From Aphelocoma coerulescens (taxonomy: Eukaryota; Chordata; Aves; Passeriformes; Corvidae): a stretch of DNA of 64,000 nt. A program made the position numbers and the translations under genes. The stretch covers positions 53,524,078 to 53,588,077 of the forward strand of contig NC_091014.1 of assembly GCF_041296385.1 (NCBI RefSeq), read 5' to 3'. The notes under the pieces are model-generated. The model saw only the letters and a program-made list of their open reading frames with translations. It was not told the DNA's origin and made no database searches. Of this stretch, positions 1 through 13,500 are shown one piece after another. Within the stretch, counting starts at the first letter, position 1. Each line of letters starts with the position of its first letter.

Positions 1-2565
1 ATATTTTTTTGTTTTCCCTTTTGACTTATATAGGTGTAAAGGATGCTTGTACTAAGAGGGGGGAGTGGGTTTACTGATGATCCCTCCCTCCAAAGCCTTG
101 ATCACCTTTGCCTCCATTAGCATTAGTCTGTGTTACTCTCAGTATAACATCCGTAAACAAGGACCAGCTCCCGGGAGTTGAAAGCAGACTTTACCAAAGC
201 AAAGAGCATTTGCTCATCATTTTCATTAAGAAGTTAAATTGCACTGGTGCCTGACCCTGAGTCCTCTACAAGGTTGTTTCTTGGATGCCCATCAAAGCTT
301 GTGTTCGTTCATCCCATTGCCTTCCTTCCAGACTACTTCATTCTTGCAGTATCTTTATTAGGTGTAGTCCTGAATAGTAAGCATGGCTTTAGAAAACAGC
401 TTAGTAGGTCTTAAAACCTCAAATTATGTTGAGTCTAAAGAAAGAGGCTTGGGAACAGCACCCGCAGCTCCACCTATTATAAAAGAAACGTTGGGTTGGG
501 AGGGTAGGAGGACTACTTCATATAAAATAACACAAGTTACTTTGAATGTGATTTTAAACAAAAGTCAGAAATAAGTGATTCTCTTACACAAACACCCATC
601 CAACAGCAAAAGAAAACCAGTTCCATTTAAGTCACCTGCATCTCTTGCTGACAAATACTGGTGTTATGACTGATCGTAACTCCAACCTGTGGGAGCTTGA
701 GCTGTTGTGAGACTACTGAAAATACTGCAGATCTGCTGTAAAGCCACAAATGGGAAATGCAGTAGTAATGCAACAGGTCTGTGCCTTTGTGCAGTGGAAC
801 AAAAACTTCTGCCCAGCCAGTGCTTTCCTTCAGCCTCAGGCTGCTGAATCGCCTGTGTGCTTGATTGCTGTGCTACAGATTCATCCTCAAATGAGCTTCA
901 AGATTTGACTGAGCTTATTTGACCAACCAAATAGTTGGTCTAGATCTTTCTTTATAATCATAGACTGTAACTATCACAGCCTAGAAAGAAAAGGTAGCTG
1001 TAATTAAATGTTTACACCAAAGGCTCATATACACCCAAGAAAGAGAGGGAGATGACAAACGAAGCAAACCTTGAAGTAAAGTTCAGTGTACAGGTTAATC
1101 AGAGCCAGGCTAATGTGTCTGAGCAAGGCCCCCCGACTTGGAGGGCATTCCATCCTCTCAAAGCAAGCAGTTCATCTCTATGTTGCATCTATTTTCCCAA
1201 CAGAGGGGAGTCAGAGTCCGTATTTACCTTCCTCTTGTGGGGAGCTCTTACTCCTGATTTGCTTTCAGCAGGAGGGATGGAGGATGGGACACCACAGAGC
1301 CTGGACAAGGACACTTGCCCAGCCTGCTCCCTCAGTGCTCTAGGCAGCAGGTAAAAACATGTGGTGGGCACCACCAGGTGCTGCGATTGCGGTCTCCAAC
1401 CCCACATGTACACACTTATTGATCACGAGCAAGAAATCCCCACTAAGAGGTGTTGAGTAGAGCAGAGCCTGCTCCCTCCAGAGCTAGAGGTCCTATGTCC
1501 CCCTAAATGGGAACACCCATCAAAAGGACAAGTGTCTTGAAAGAAAGGGGAAGGGGGGCATGGCAGATGGTAATAAGAATTAAGCAGAAAGGATGTATAA
1601 AAACAGAACAAAAAACCTCACAACTGACCTAAGAGTTTACAGACTCTCAGAAAGCCTACACAAGTCAGGGAGCAGTCAGAGCAATATAACAAAAACAAAT
1701 AAAAATGAGCATCTCAAGTTGGACCAAACATCTGTCCAGATGGGGCAGCAACACAGCTGCCCAGAGAAGTGTGTGAAAATGGGATGAGCAGACACAATAT
1801 TTCCCTTAGGCACTCTTCCAGCTGCCAACCACTCTCAGCTCAAGGACTTCCTGAGCCAAATCAGGTTTCTGTATTTTTTCACTCCTCCTTCATGGATTCC
1901 TCCTAATGAGGGAGGAATGAGAACAGCCAAAGAGAATAACAACATTTGAGGAGAGCTAAGGTAATGCTCAATATCAATCTTGATACAGGATTATAGAGAG
2001 ACAGCATCAACGTGCAGGCTTCCCATGCATAATCTACTCAGATGTGAACTGCCATGCTGCTCTCACAAATCCAGATACATGTTTCACATCTTTGGGAGAA
2101 ATCTTCTGAAACGCTGCTGTCTTGTACTGTGGCTGTTTCATCAATCACCTTAACCACATATTTCAGTACCTAGGAACCATTACAAAAATGACGGGGGGAA
2201 AAAGCCCAAAAGGCTGTCTAACATTTTCTCTTTGTGAATACCCAAGAGTGGAAAAAAACCAGCTCAGGCTTATTGGAAGCCATCAGTCCTGGGAAGGGTT
2301 GCTAGTTCGTTATGAAAGCCTGTTATTTTGTCGTCTGAGATAACATTTACTTTTTGTTCACTCCTTCACATTTATTAACTCATGCTGGTATAGACCTGTA
2401 GCACATCCTGCCTTTAAATACAGCAGCATTTCTCTGTGTCCTGTGATATTTTCTGATGCCAGACAGGGAGCAATCAAGAAAACCTGGAGACCAGTCCCAG
2501 GCTCACTTGCCTTGTGAACCACATCAAATATAATTCATATCCTTCCTTCCCTTATTGCCCCACTC

Positions 2566-2588
2566 AAAAAAACCCCAAACCCAAAAAC
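2566..2588 (+). repeat. A/C motif copy 1
   Basis: AAAAAAACCCCAAACCCAAA shares the core ACCCCAAACCC with sites at 17436 and 35137. Confidence 0.6.
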
Positions 2589-2856
2589 TAACGTGGACTT
2601 GCTAACCTGTCACCTGCAGACCTTGGATGGATCAGCAGCAGGAACAGACAACTCCACCATCTTAGAAAGATCAGGCATGGTTCACAGGGGCAGAGAGGCA
2701 GCAAACAGTGGGCAGGACACACCATGCACAGGAAGATCACAAAAGAAAGATGCAGTACCTGCCACCCCTAAATGAGGTCTCTAGAGCTGAAGCATTCAGA
2801 ATTAAGTCTAGACTCCTTCCTACATTTAAAAACAGCACCTGCTACAGGTGTTGAGA

Positions 2857-2871
2857 TTTTTTTTTTTTTTT
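2857..2871 (+). repeat. Homopolymer T15
   Basis: Fifteen consecutive T residues in otherwise unremarkable intronic sequence. Confidence 0.95.
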
Positions 2872-3707
2872 AACATGACCAAAGCCTGATCTAAATTACT
2901 AGGTGAATTTAACACTGGATTTGCAGGGCATGGGGAGGGAAAAATGTAGTTATTTTTTAACTTAATGGATGTGGTTTTCTCTCCCTTCTAGATGCAGTTC
3001 CCAAACTAGGTCACAGTGATTACACACATCCAGTCTAAAGGCAACAGCTCTCTGCTCTCATGGTGGGAAGGGAAGCAGGAAAAGCAAAGGGTGATGGCAT
3101 TGCACAGCAGTGGTATTTGTACGTAAGCAGAATGCAGGACACAGTGGCCCAAAACCTCATGAGCTGAGTTGAGCTTTCTGATTTCTCTTGGGCTCTGCCA
3201 TTGCCTGGATCCTCCTACACTCAGTGACATTTGTCACACTTCAAGAGCTTTGCCTCTGCCAGCCAATGTGGGATAAAGTCAGAGAAATCCTTGTGGGTAC
3301 TTCTACAACCAGATTCTGTTCCTGCATCACCTCAGTTGAGCTCAAGGCTTCACTGAACTGACGCAGGTCAAGTCATCCCACTTCCACAAGCAGATGTCAA
3401 AAGGACCAGGCACCAAATGGAGAAAGAAAAGGGCTTGAGAGGTAACTTGAGAGAGTCAAGGAGGAAGACACATTTGCCTCTAAAGGGGACAGAGCTACAC
3501 CCTGCCTCAGCAGTAGGAGAAGCAAGCAAGGCCCAGCTAGACTGAAGTTGGTTGCTGTGTGACAGGTGCTGTGAGTTTGGGGAACAGGGAAAAGAGGAAG
3601 AATGTGAGGAAATATGAAACAAAAGCAAACTAAAGCCTCAGAGGTTGAAGAAACCTGTCCTTGTGTCCAGCCTAACTACACATCATCTCACCTCTGGAGA
3701 AAGTAAG

Positions 3708-3818
3708 ATCCTGGAATGACTTGAGATGGAAGGGACCTTAAAGATCATCTGGTTCCAATCACCCTCCCTCACTCAACCCCACAAATGCCACCCACTAGAT
3801 CAGGTTGCCCAGGGCCCC
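3708..3818 (-). mobile_element. CR1 LINE 3' fragment
   Basis: The plus strand reads GATGGAAGGGACCTTAAAGA, then TCATCTGGTTCCAATC, and later CCACTAGATCAGGTTGCCCA. This is the reverse complement of the CR1 3' end common in bird genomes. The octamer tail is missing and the similarity stops after AGGGCCCC, so the copy is short, truncated and diverged. No coding capacity remains. Confidence 0.8.
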
Positions 3819-6800
3819 AAAGATAAGAGATGTAAAGAAGAGAGTTGTGACATGTTGTCAGATTTTTTTTTATCAGCCAAATTTTTCTTGTCCCTTCTAC
3901 CCAGAATCTCACCACCATTGAGAAGATGGTGTGATGGAGCATCTTAAATATTTCATGCAGCCTTCAGACTTGCAATCCTTCTCTCCCCATCTGCTTCAGC
4001 CTGGCCCTGCTGACTTCTCAGCAGGCCCATGGCACACTGCCTAGGCAAGGGCTCCTTCGACCCTCTTTTCTCTCCATCCACCTCTCTGTCCTCTCTTGCC
4101 CTATTAAGGCTTACATTTTTCCTTCTCTCCACTTTGCCTCCAGAGAAATCAAGTCCCAAAACTGAATTTCCTCCTCCCTTTTTTCACACTTCTCCCTCAC
4201 AATTCCCTTTTCATCCGCTTTCAGCCTCTTCATTTCCTCTTCTATTAATTTTCAGTTTTATTTTCATTAATGAGATATTGCCTTAGGTCAGGATTAATAA
4301 CCCAAACTTCAGACACCGTTAATCCATCAGTAATCAAGTGTGGGCACGAGAAGCCCGGCAGCTCACTGTGACGGGGAGAGACCCACTGGCAAAGCTGCAC
4401 GGGGACTGGGGTACCCCAAAGAGCTGAAGGGGGTCAGGAGTCAGAGATCAAGGGGGAGAGCAGCCTGGGGCAAGAGGGCAGCAGGGCTCACCAAAGAGGG
4501 CTCCCCTGGGGTGCATCACCTGCAACAAAACTCGACTCCCGTTTTCCCAAGCAAAAGGTGTTTGCACTGAACCCTGACAGCAAAGGGCTTCTTTTCACTG
4601 AAAGTGCCTCTGGCTAACACAAGAGTATTTTTGGCTGTTGTGAAAGGGAAGCTGGCATGGGACAGGGAACCTCTCCATGGAGAAGCAGCTGCATATTAAA
4701 GCAAAGAGAGATTCAGCATGCTGCACTCTGAGAAACAGGGTTGTTTCTTCACCATTTTGGAGCTTCCCTCTCCTAGAGCAGGGGTTTGGTTCACTCAGGA
4801 GCCCCTGCAGCAACTCCATCCCACTGAAGTGAACCCCACCTTGCCTGAACTTCTCAAGAACCACAGGATGATCATGCCCATATAGAGGAACAGCAGCAGC
4901 TTCTTCCTCTATCACCACTGCTCCTTCCTGAGACATTATTTCCCCCATGTTAGATGCTGAAGGAATAGTGACTCAACTGTCTCCCCATCAAACAAGGGGA
5001 ATGAAAGGAGAAAGTGATTTTGCACATGGAGGACGATTGTAGGCACAGATGACTGAGGGCCATTCTGGCTGCACAGGGACTCCTGTGTCACAGCAAGTCT
5101 TAGAGAAAAAGACCATGACAGGTAGTGCGGCTAGACATTGAGCCACAGTCAGAGGAGTGGAGCAAGCAAGTTGTGGAGGGGCAAGGGGTGAAGACAGTGA
5201 GATTTGATAGGGCTGGTCCCCAGCACCCTGCAATGAAACTGTGTGGCTTACCCAGCTGATGGACCAAGGCAGGGACAGCAAAGACACCAGCAAGCAGGAG
5301 GTCGAGAGACAGCAAGATCACAAGGCAATGTGAGGTGGACAGTGGTGACAAAAGTTTATGGAAGAGAGAGAGCTAAGCAAGATGAACAGGGTTAAAGTGG
5401 CATCCTGTGTCTTTTCCTTGCTCCTAATCTTTCTAGGTCATGTTACCTGTAATATCTTGTAGTTAAGGATCTTTTGACATTTCTACTACAGGACAATTAA
5501 CACACTCAGAAGCAACTAAAGAGAAAGCTAATTAACACCAGACCTCCACAAACCTAGTTCTATTCCCGTTTGCCTCAGTGGAAGTACTGCCATTGGTTCT
5601 GCTGCCTTCAGTCCTGCACCCACACTCCTGGCTTCCCAGAAAGTTCCCTTCTCTCTCTGCTTTGTTGTTCATGCAGAAGCTGTGGCAGGTGTTCTCCCAG
5701 GCTCCCACAACGTGGGAAGGCAACACATTTGCCTGGGGCAGCAGGTACTGGGGAAGCTGCTTTACCAACCCATGTGGGGGAGTGAGTTGTAGAGAGGCCC
5801 AGGTGGTGAAGGGTGCAGGAGCTGAGGAGAGCACACTACAGCAGGAGAGAAAGTGCCTTTGCTCTGCATTGTTTTTAATCCCCTCACCATTCTTCTTTGC
5901 CTGAATGGAATTAGAAAAGCAACAAGGGAGCTTTACTGCTAGGCACACCATAGCAACACATCAGCTTTAAAGACATACCAGCTCCTAGGAGCACTAACAC
6001 ACTGCTTGCTCTCATCCCCCAGGTCCTCTTTCCTGTGCTGTCTCCGCGCTCCAGGCTGCCTGGCCATCCCAGGAGGTCCTCCCTAGCAGCTCTCCCTCAG
6101 ATGGACAGATACACAGAGGACCAGTGAAGTAGCCAAACTGGGAACCTTTTCAATGTTTGGACTGTTGCCTTTTCTTACGGACCTTCCTCCTCTTTCCCTC
6201 CAGCAAGACCTGCCACATGAGCATCCCCATGGAGCAGCATCCCACCAATCCACATGCAGGAGGCTAGGCACCGGCTCCTCTGGGAGATCAGCTCCCTGCC
6301 TGCCACCAGAGGAGAAGGCAGATGATGTTCTGCTTTGTCTCCTCTTCCCACTGCGCCTTTGTAAGAGCAGAGAAATTACAACAGCTGCCTCCCTTTCTGG
6401 GGGATGGGGTGGGAGGTACGAGCATTTGGGGGAAAGGAGAATTAATCTTAACAAAGCCCAAGCCAACTGAAGCTGAAATTCAAACTCTACTTGCCAGCTC
6501 AGATTTAATTTTGTTTCAGTAAATGCCTGGTTTGAACAGGAGCATGAAACCAACACAGACACAAAGGCTATTCTTTATGGTGTATTCACCCTGACCAAAA
6601 CAGCAAAGGGTGGCCAAAGTCCTGCAAGAGAGAGCTTGTTCTCTGTTCTAAAATTGATACCCCAGTTTGAGAAACCCAAGAGGCCCTGAATTGGGGTTAG
6701 CAAAGAGAACTCTGGAAGCCAGTGGAGTGGCGTGAGTTCATCAACCACAGCACTTACAGCTCAAATGCTTGAGCACCTACCTGCACTAAACTCAGCATCT

Positions 6801-7284
6801 CTGGAGGCTCAACACACCTTGCATGCAGCCAGCAGGCAGGGGCCCATTTCCTGGATATGAACTCCAGTTCCTGTAGCACACCACATTTTTTAACCAAATG
6901 ACACCTCTCATCTTCACGGGCTGCCTGGATATGTCATCCCACAGAGAGGTGCCCAGAAAGAGTTGTGAGGACTTTGCTCCCACCATCAGCACAATTTCTT
7001 GCACTGGTGATTTACACTGGGATTTCAACACACCTGAACAACATTTGGGAGCTCACTGATTTTAACTGTCTGATGCCTTTCAGTCCCTACCCTCCCAATC
7101 AGTAACCTCCAGATGGCCCAACATACAGCAGCCCACTAGATTTCCCCCACCATGACCCATTCTCTCCTCATTACTCCAGGTTTCCCTCTACCACTTGATC
7201 AGTAAAAAAAGTTTAAATCCTCACATTCCCCTCAAAACCTTTTCAGTCCACCCAGGATTTTAAACACCAGTGAAAGGGCCACCT

Positions 7285-7297
7285 CCCCCCCCCCCCC
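7285..7297 (+). repeat. Homopolymer C13
   Basis: Thirteen consecutive C residues after ACCT, followed by TTCTCTCTG. The length may be imprecise in the assembly. Confidence 0.95.
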
Positions 7298-9829
7298 TTC
7301 TCTCTGTATCCCTCTGGCATCACCCAGACAGATGCACAGAGGAAGGTACAGCAAATCTCTCCAAGGAATAATTGCAGAGGAATTCACCAGTAGGTCAAAT
7401 ATTTACCCAAGACTCATCAATGCAAATGTTTTCTAATCCTCCTGCATCTTTCAGGGACGGCAAAGGAATGGTGAGTACACCTCTGATTTATACAGATGCA
7501 TATAAATTAGAGTAATAAAGAGCTCACTTAGGTGATTTATTATGTAGTAATTGTATCACTTAGTCAAATGTCTTTACTGTGTATGTGTATCAATATAGGA
7601 GTTAATAGTATAAAAGCAATATATACATTGCAGTAACAGTTCCTATACTTTCTTCTGGCCAGTTCTCAGTGCATTTTGGTGGTCTGATTGCTGCTTGTCC
7701 ACATTTCTGCTGAGAGCCACTCTGGCTCCATGAGGTGCACAAAGCCTTCCCACAATTTCCAAGCACAAGCTTGTAGCTACATGCCTGAGGGCACCAGGCA
7801 AAAGCAGCACACTTGGTGGGGAAAGGGTGCAGAGATAAACCTATAAATACAAACCTATTTGAGGCAAGCAGCAGTGTCTCAGAAGAGGTCATTCCGTGGG
7901 ATGAAATAATCCCAGATGTAACTATTAAACCCAACAGCTAAAGACCTGGCATCAGATCCTCCACTGGGAATGTCTCTGTTCCTGGAAAGCTACCTGAGAC
8001 CCATGAAAACATTAATCATCAGAAAAGCATAATCCTGAGTCCAGTGGGGAGAGGTGTCATGGCAAGGGATGAGGAAATCCTTCACACATGCAAACAAGGA
8101 TGGGAAATGCCATAGGTACAAGACAAAGTCTCAAGTGCATGACACTAATCAGCTTAATCACGCTCAAGAAGTGCCCAGAGAAGTCAAGTGGCTGGGGAAG
8201 GAAATAATTACTTTTATGCTCTCCTGCTAGAGCTGTCTAACCTGTCACCTTTGCTGCCACTGATGGGATCACTGACATCCTCAGTCTGGTGGGGGACATT
8301 CCAGGTCGTTCACCCACCCATCCCCTTGCCTTCATAGAGGAGGCATGCCTCCATGTCTGTATTTCCAGTGATATTCAGCACCTTCCTGCTTTCCCAGCTT
8401 TGTGCCCTCAGTGACAGCCTCCCCCAGGGCTATGTTCCTCAGTCCCTAGGAAACTCTGCCCAGAAATGCCTCGACAGCAGTGTGCCTTAGCTCACACATA
8501 CCAGCACTGAGGACGCTGACTGCTACCACAGCCAAATAATTCTCTGGCATTTTTACTACCCAGAAACTCAGGAGTGTATCTCCCAGGTTGTGCACAAGAG
8601 GGGTGTGCCAAGTGCCACAGGCAATCTTTTGAAATGTAAAGCTGGAAGACTCTTCTGTCCTAACATGACAAAATAGGGACTGCTGGTGCATTTAACTACT
8701 CTGCAAGAGACACCTGGTATTTATCCCCGCTGCATCTGTCTCAGCAAAGGGGCGATGTTGGCACAGGCATTACCTTCAGGGACTTGCAGCAGTTTCTCTG
8801 CTCAACTTCCTCCCCTCCTCTGCCTCTGTTGTTGCAGGGGAAACAACAGAGGGGCCTGCCCTAAGCACAGTGCTCAGTCTGGGAACAGGAAAGAAAATGC
8901 AGGGACAACTCACCATAGCACAAGGACAAGGGGATGCAAAGCCACATTCAGGCAGAGAGGAAGGAGTCAGAACAGAAACACAGATCTGCAGACAGAGATT
9001 GTTGGCCAACACAGACAACAAATTCCCTGCTGTGTGTCCATAAACCACAATCGTGCAATGGTGGCCTTACATCTAAAGGGACCGCAGCCCCGGCATCTAT
9101 GACTCCTCTCCAGGAGTCAAATTCAGCACCACACAACCCTGAAGTGCCAGCTCACTTCAGGCACCTGGGTCACAAGTATCAGGAGTGTCCTTAAGGTTTG
9201 AGTGGCCTCAAAGCTGCCACCTACCTCCTCCTCATAGAGGAAAGTCCAAGTACAGACTTAATGTTACTTCTGTATGTCCAGAGCACGCTGACAAGGCCCA
9301 TGATCCCATGGAGCAGGGTATCCTAGAGCAGACCTTCCCATCCTGTTTTTGCCCCCTTGTAGCCCTCAGAGGATGTTCTTCAATGGGAAGTCCCCCTTCA
9401 CACAGGGAAGGGAGCACATCTTGCCTTGTGCAGTTGACGTATGATCTGGATTCATGTCTCACACCCAGATAGAGAATCCCTGATGTGACAGCTCAGGAAA
9501 ATCAAATGAAGTGTCAACCCTCTTTCATTTTCCAGTAAAATAACCCCCATATGGGAGAAAACACAGTTTCCCAGACATCTGCCACACGTTCCAGAAAAAT
9601 GCATTACAGACATGCCACTAAGTGTGAAATAGATTTTTAAAAGTTAAAAAGCTACTGGATATTTAAAGGATGTGTGACATATCACAATATGCTGTAAATG
9701 CATTTTAAAGAAATAACAGCACCTCAAAGATACTGTGGAGGGATGCAATTAATTCTGTGCTTTGAAAAAAAATCCTGGGTTATGGTTTCCTGGAGGAGGA
9801 ATGCTGTTTTTAAGTACCTACTTTAATAG

Positions 9830-9935
9830 TTAATTATTGCATTGTATGGGAAATCTGAGGCTTCAGAGAGAGCTGACCTATATGGTGGAAGGCTGCATGC
9901 AGCTATACTGATAACACTAATTTTAATTAATCCTA
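9830..9935. promoter_or_regulatory. AT-rich cluster of homeodomain and GATA-like motifs
   Basis: TTAATTATTGCATTG near 9830, TGATAA at 9909-9914 and TTAATTAATCC at 9923-9933 fall within about 100 bases inside the first intron. AT-rich intronic elements of this kind are often conserved enhancers, but short motifs in AT-rich DNA also arise by chance. Confidence 0.25.
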
Positions 9936-10240
9936 CCACAGACTCTTCTTCTTTCCAACACCCTGTCTCATTTGCTTAGAGCTTCATTTGACTGGCAGCT
10001 TGAGCTGAAACTTGCATAGCAGGTATGACTGCTATGAGGAAAAACTAAGTTGAATGTCAATGATTGCAAATATAAAAGTTATTTTGTCTGTTTGTAAGTG
10101 TCCCAGTTAGTTTTTTGACTAGCACTTGTTGCTGGATGCTCCGAAACACTGCTTTCACGCTGGGCAGCAGGGTAACCCAAGACCTCTTTCACTCATCCTC
10201 TAACAACCCATCCAAATGCAGATAAATTAGTAGCTGCCAT

Positions 10241-10243
<3 letters not shown>

Positions 10244-10271
<28 letters not shown>
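10244..10271 (+). repeat. Homopolymer A28
   Basis: Twenty-eight consecutive A residues. No recognisable element lies directly 5' of it, so I cannot say whether it is a retroposon tail. Confidence 0.95.
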
Positions 10272-10274
<3 letters not shown>

Positions 10275-10544
10275 TGCTTTGAATATGCTCAGGAGAGACT
10301 GCCTGATATGACTCAATCCAATAAATTAAGGATGAAAGTGGAATCTCAGTTTCTCCCTCTCCACACCACCTTCACAACACAACCTTTCATTGCATGTTCA
10401 CATGTTCAGGTTTGTTTTTTTCCCCACAGGATCCCTGCACCCACAGGGAGGGATGGCATTCAGTGAAAACAGTAATGTGACGTCTCTTTAGCCAGTGGGC
10501 CCTACAGGAGTTTGCTGGTAGCAGGGAAACAGAAACAATTAGGA

Positions 10545-10567
10545 ATGCAAAGCATGCAAAGCATGCA
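10545..10567 (+). repeat. Short tandem repeat of ATGCAAAGC
   Basis: ATGCAAAGC occurs twice in tandem and then ATGCAT. Each unit contains ATGCAAA, close to the POU octamer core. Confidence 0.7.
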
Positions 10568-13500
10568 TAGGATGGTGACACAGCTTCACCCCACTACATG
10601 GGGTGCTGCCATCTCACCCCTTCCTGCTGCAGGCTGAGCCCTCTGGTGCTGCCAGCCTGCCTCCATTTGGGCTCACTGCCCCAGCCTTCTCAGCCAGCTT
10701 CTCCCATCCAGACCTTCTCCTCACCCACCCTGGTTACCAGCCCCTCCATCAGCCTTACCCAGCCCAACCAGTCCACTCTCCAAGCTGCTCCCTCATGCCA
10801 TTGCTACCCAGTCCCTCCACTCTGGAGGGCAGATACCTGGTAGATAAACTTTCCATTTCAGATCCCTGCTGGCTGCCTGACCCAGTGGCCTTTTCCTCCT
10901 CCTGAGCTTCTCAGTCCCCCACTTCAGTATCCTTCCCCAGAGTTTTGCCTGGTCCCTGCCTCCCAGACCTCAAACTAAGGGTTTTTTTAAGGCATAAAAA
11001 GACTGTTTCAATGGAAAAGTTGGACAGCTTTTGAAAACCATGCTACCACCTCATGTAACAATGGAAATTATGTTCTTCCATTTCTTTGGTTCTATTTGTG
11101 TTCATGGCCCTTGTATGAACTGTGTGAGATTCTTCAGAGATCCTGCTGGGCAGGAAAGAAAGGAAAAAAATGCTACAAGAAAACAGTGAGAAGACTGCTG
11201 TCTCCAAAGGATTTTCCTGTATAAAACAAGTGGGATAACATCTAGAGCCTCCTCCACTCACTAAAATCCCACTTCCAGAGAGGGGTCCAGATGGGAAGAC
11301 AAGCGCAGTTGCCAGCACAGAGGCTGCTAAACAGTGGGTCAACAAGTACAGAGAAGGGAGGAGCAAACTCCAAAGCTGGGAAGGATCCTTATCCATCAAG
11401 AAAATTAATCAGAAAGGAGCCACAGGGAAAGAAAAAAGCAAGCAAAAAATTGCCTTGAGGGAAAAAAATATCCTTCATTAAGGAATATCACAGTTGGCCA
11501 GTGGCAGTGAACATCAGGCAGTACCAAAGGCAATATATTATTACAGTTGCACTTCTGTGAGGCTGTCTTTTTTAATATAACTCACTCATGACAAACACTT
11601 TCAAGGTCTGGCCTGAGTCTCACATGTGGACAAAGCAGAGCCTTCCAGAATCACCTACAAACCCAAGAGACTTACTCAAAGCAAAAATTACATCACAAGT
11701 TGGTAAATATGTGAACAAAAACACTTACATAAAAACTGCAATACATCACAAAACCTATTTTTCTCAAATATGCTTTAGCCTGATTACTGTTAACAATTCT
11801 TGTTAACATCTGCTAGCTGGCTGGTAAATGATCTGTAGAACATTTTGTAGAAAATAAGGACGTGGTATTCTTAGGGGAACACTAGAGCAAAGCGTTCTTG
11901 GCTGAGAAACAGGATGCAGGATACAGGTAAAGACAGGAAGCATTCCTTTTGGGGTGTGTGAATGATGGGGCAAGTAGGATTTGCCAAGTACAGACGTTTC
12001 AGCATGCTTCCAAATAATAAGCAGGGCTTAGAAGATGAGCAGATATTTTGGATCTTTGATGTGAGAAACCATCAACCTCTGCATGGGAGAAAATATTTCT
12101 CCTCTCTCAAATATTGAGCTCCTACATCTTTCATGCCATGAAAGAGAACAGCTGCTGTTTGTTACAAACTGCCTGCTCCAATAGGGAGGTTAATATTTTA
12201 CCATGTGTTTTCTTTCCTTCCTTCCCTTCTTGCCTGTTGAAGCGAATCTCAGAGCTAGCATTACAAGCACTGGATTCAGCAGCTTTCTCCTGGATGAATT
12301 TGTACTGATGTTAGCCTTTTTCATCCGTGACTCTTTGAGAAGAGAAATCCCCCAGGAGGTACATTTGGTTCACTCTGCCTCTCATGACATCCAGTTGCTA
12401 CAAGCAGTCTTAAAGCCCTTGTAGTATTTCAGCATTTTTTTGCTACCCCGGGGAGGTAGTGATAAACAATACCAAGTTATTAAAGTAACGATGAAACAGC
12501 CTTCTCAAAGGTTCAGGGGTCAGGAACAAGGCTGAGACAGCACTGTTGGTTCAACTTTTTTAAGTGAATCCTTGAGCATCTTGCCCAGCTTCCAAGCTGG
12601 GGCACAGGGCCAGGAGATTGTAGATACACAGCTCCCAGCCAGCACGCTGAGCTCACATCTGTCCCTGCCTGTCCACAAGAGCCAGCTCTGGTTAGCAGGG
12701 ATTAGCAGAGCACCAGCTACATCCCAGAGAAGGCCAGGGCCAGCTGATCCTGCAGCAAGTGTTACCCAGGCTGGCTCAGGAGGTGGTCACCTACGAGCAG
12801 CCTGTCCCTGCTCCCAGGTAGATGCACGCCCCCAGACTGCCACTCAGAAATGAGCACAGTGCGCCCACACACTGACAGTTCAGGATGGGGACATCAGAGA
12901 TGCCACTAGCATGTCAGAGGGCACAGGAAGATAGCAGCTGACCTGGGCTTGGAATGCTCTAAAGGGGGATGGAAGCAGCCTGTGAGCACAAGGAAGAAGC
13001 AATCCCACCCTGCCATGTAGAAATCCCCTCCAGAGAGGGCAGAAATCTGCTGTTTTCACAGGTAAACTCTCACACCTCTACAGAGCCCTGGCCTTTTCCC
13101 TCATTCTAACTAAGCCAATCAATGATGTCCTCTGTTTAAATCCTACATCCAGGTCTTCCCTTTAAGCCCTGGCCTTTCACCCCAGTAAGTCTGTTGTCCA
13201 CAACACTGGCCAAGAGAGGCACTTTACAGAAGGAGCCAATTCAAGGGCAGGAACAGTCAGTGCAGACAGGCTGCTAGCAGCAAAATCCAGGAATGACAGC
13301 AAGGGAAATAATAAAAGGGGAAAATGACAGACTGCCACAGACAGAGAGGAAAAGGGATAGACAGGGTGGCTAGTCACAGGGGAGTCTGCTAGAGGAGTTG
13401 CAGGGACTCAGAAGCATCAAATCACACTCAAGGAGGGGGAGCAATGGCTTCTTTTATAGACTGAAGCACAGTGGGTGATGACAAGGGCAGACTGGGGGAG

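Larger units (their letters stand above)
3819..10243. other. Intronic stretch without a gene
   Basis: No exon, RNA gene or repeat family is recognised apart from the C13 run and the AT-rich motif cluster at 9830-9935. Open frames up to about 160 codons (for example on the minus strand at 6083-6562) show no family signature. Confidence 0.55.

Noticed and set aside
4706..4733. Possible CACNA1I exon 2 sequence around AGCATGCTGCACTC on the plus strand
   Set aside because: Only a few bases resemble the reverse complement of the expected SMLV block and no continuing frame or splice sites fit.
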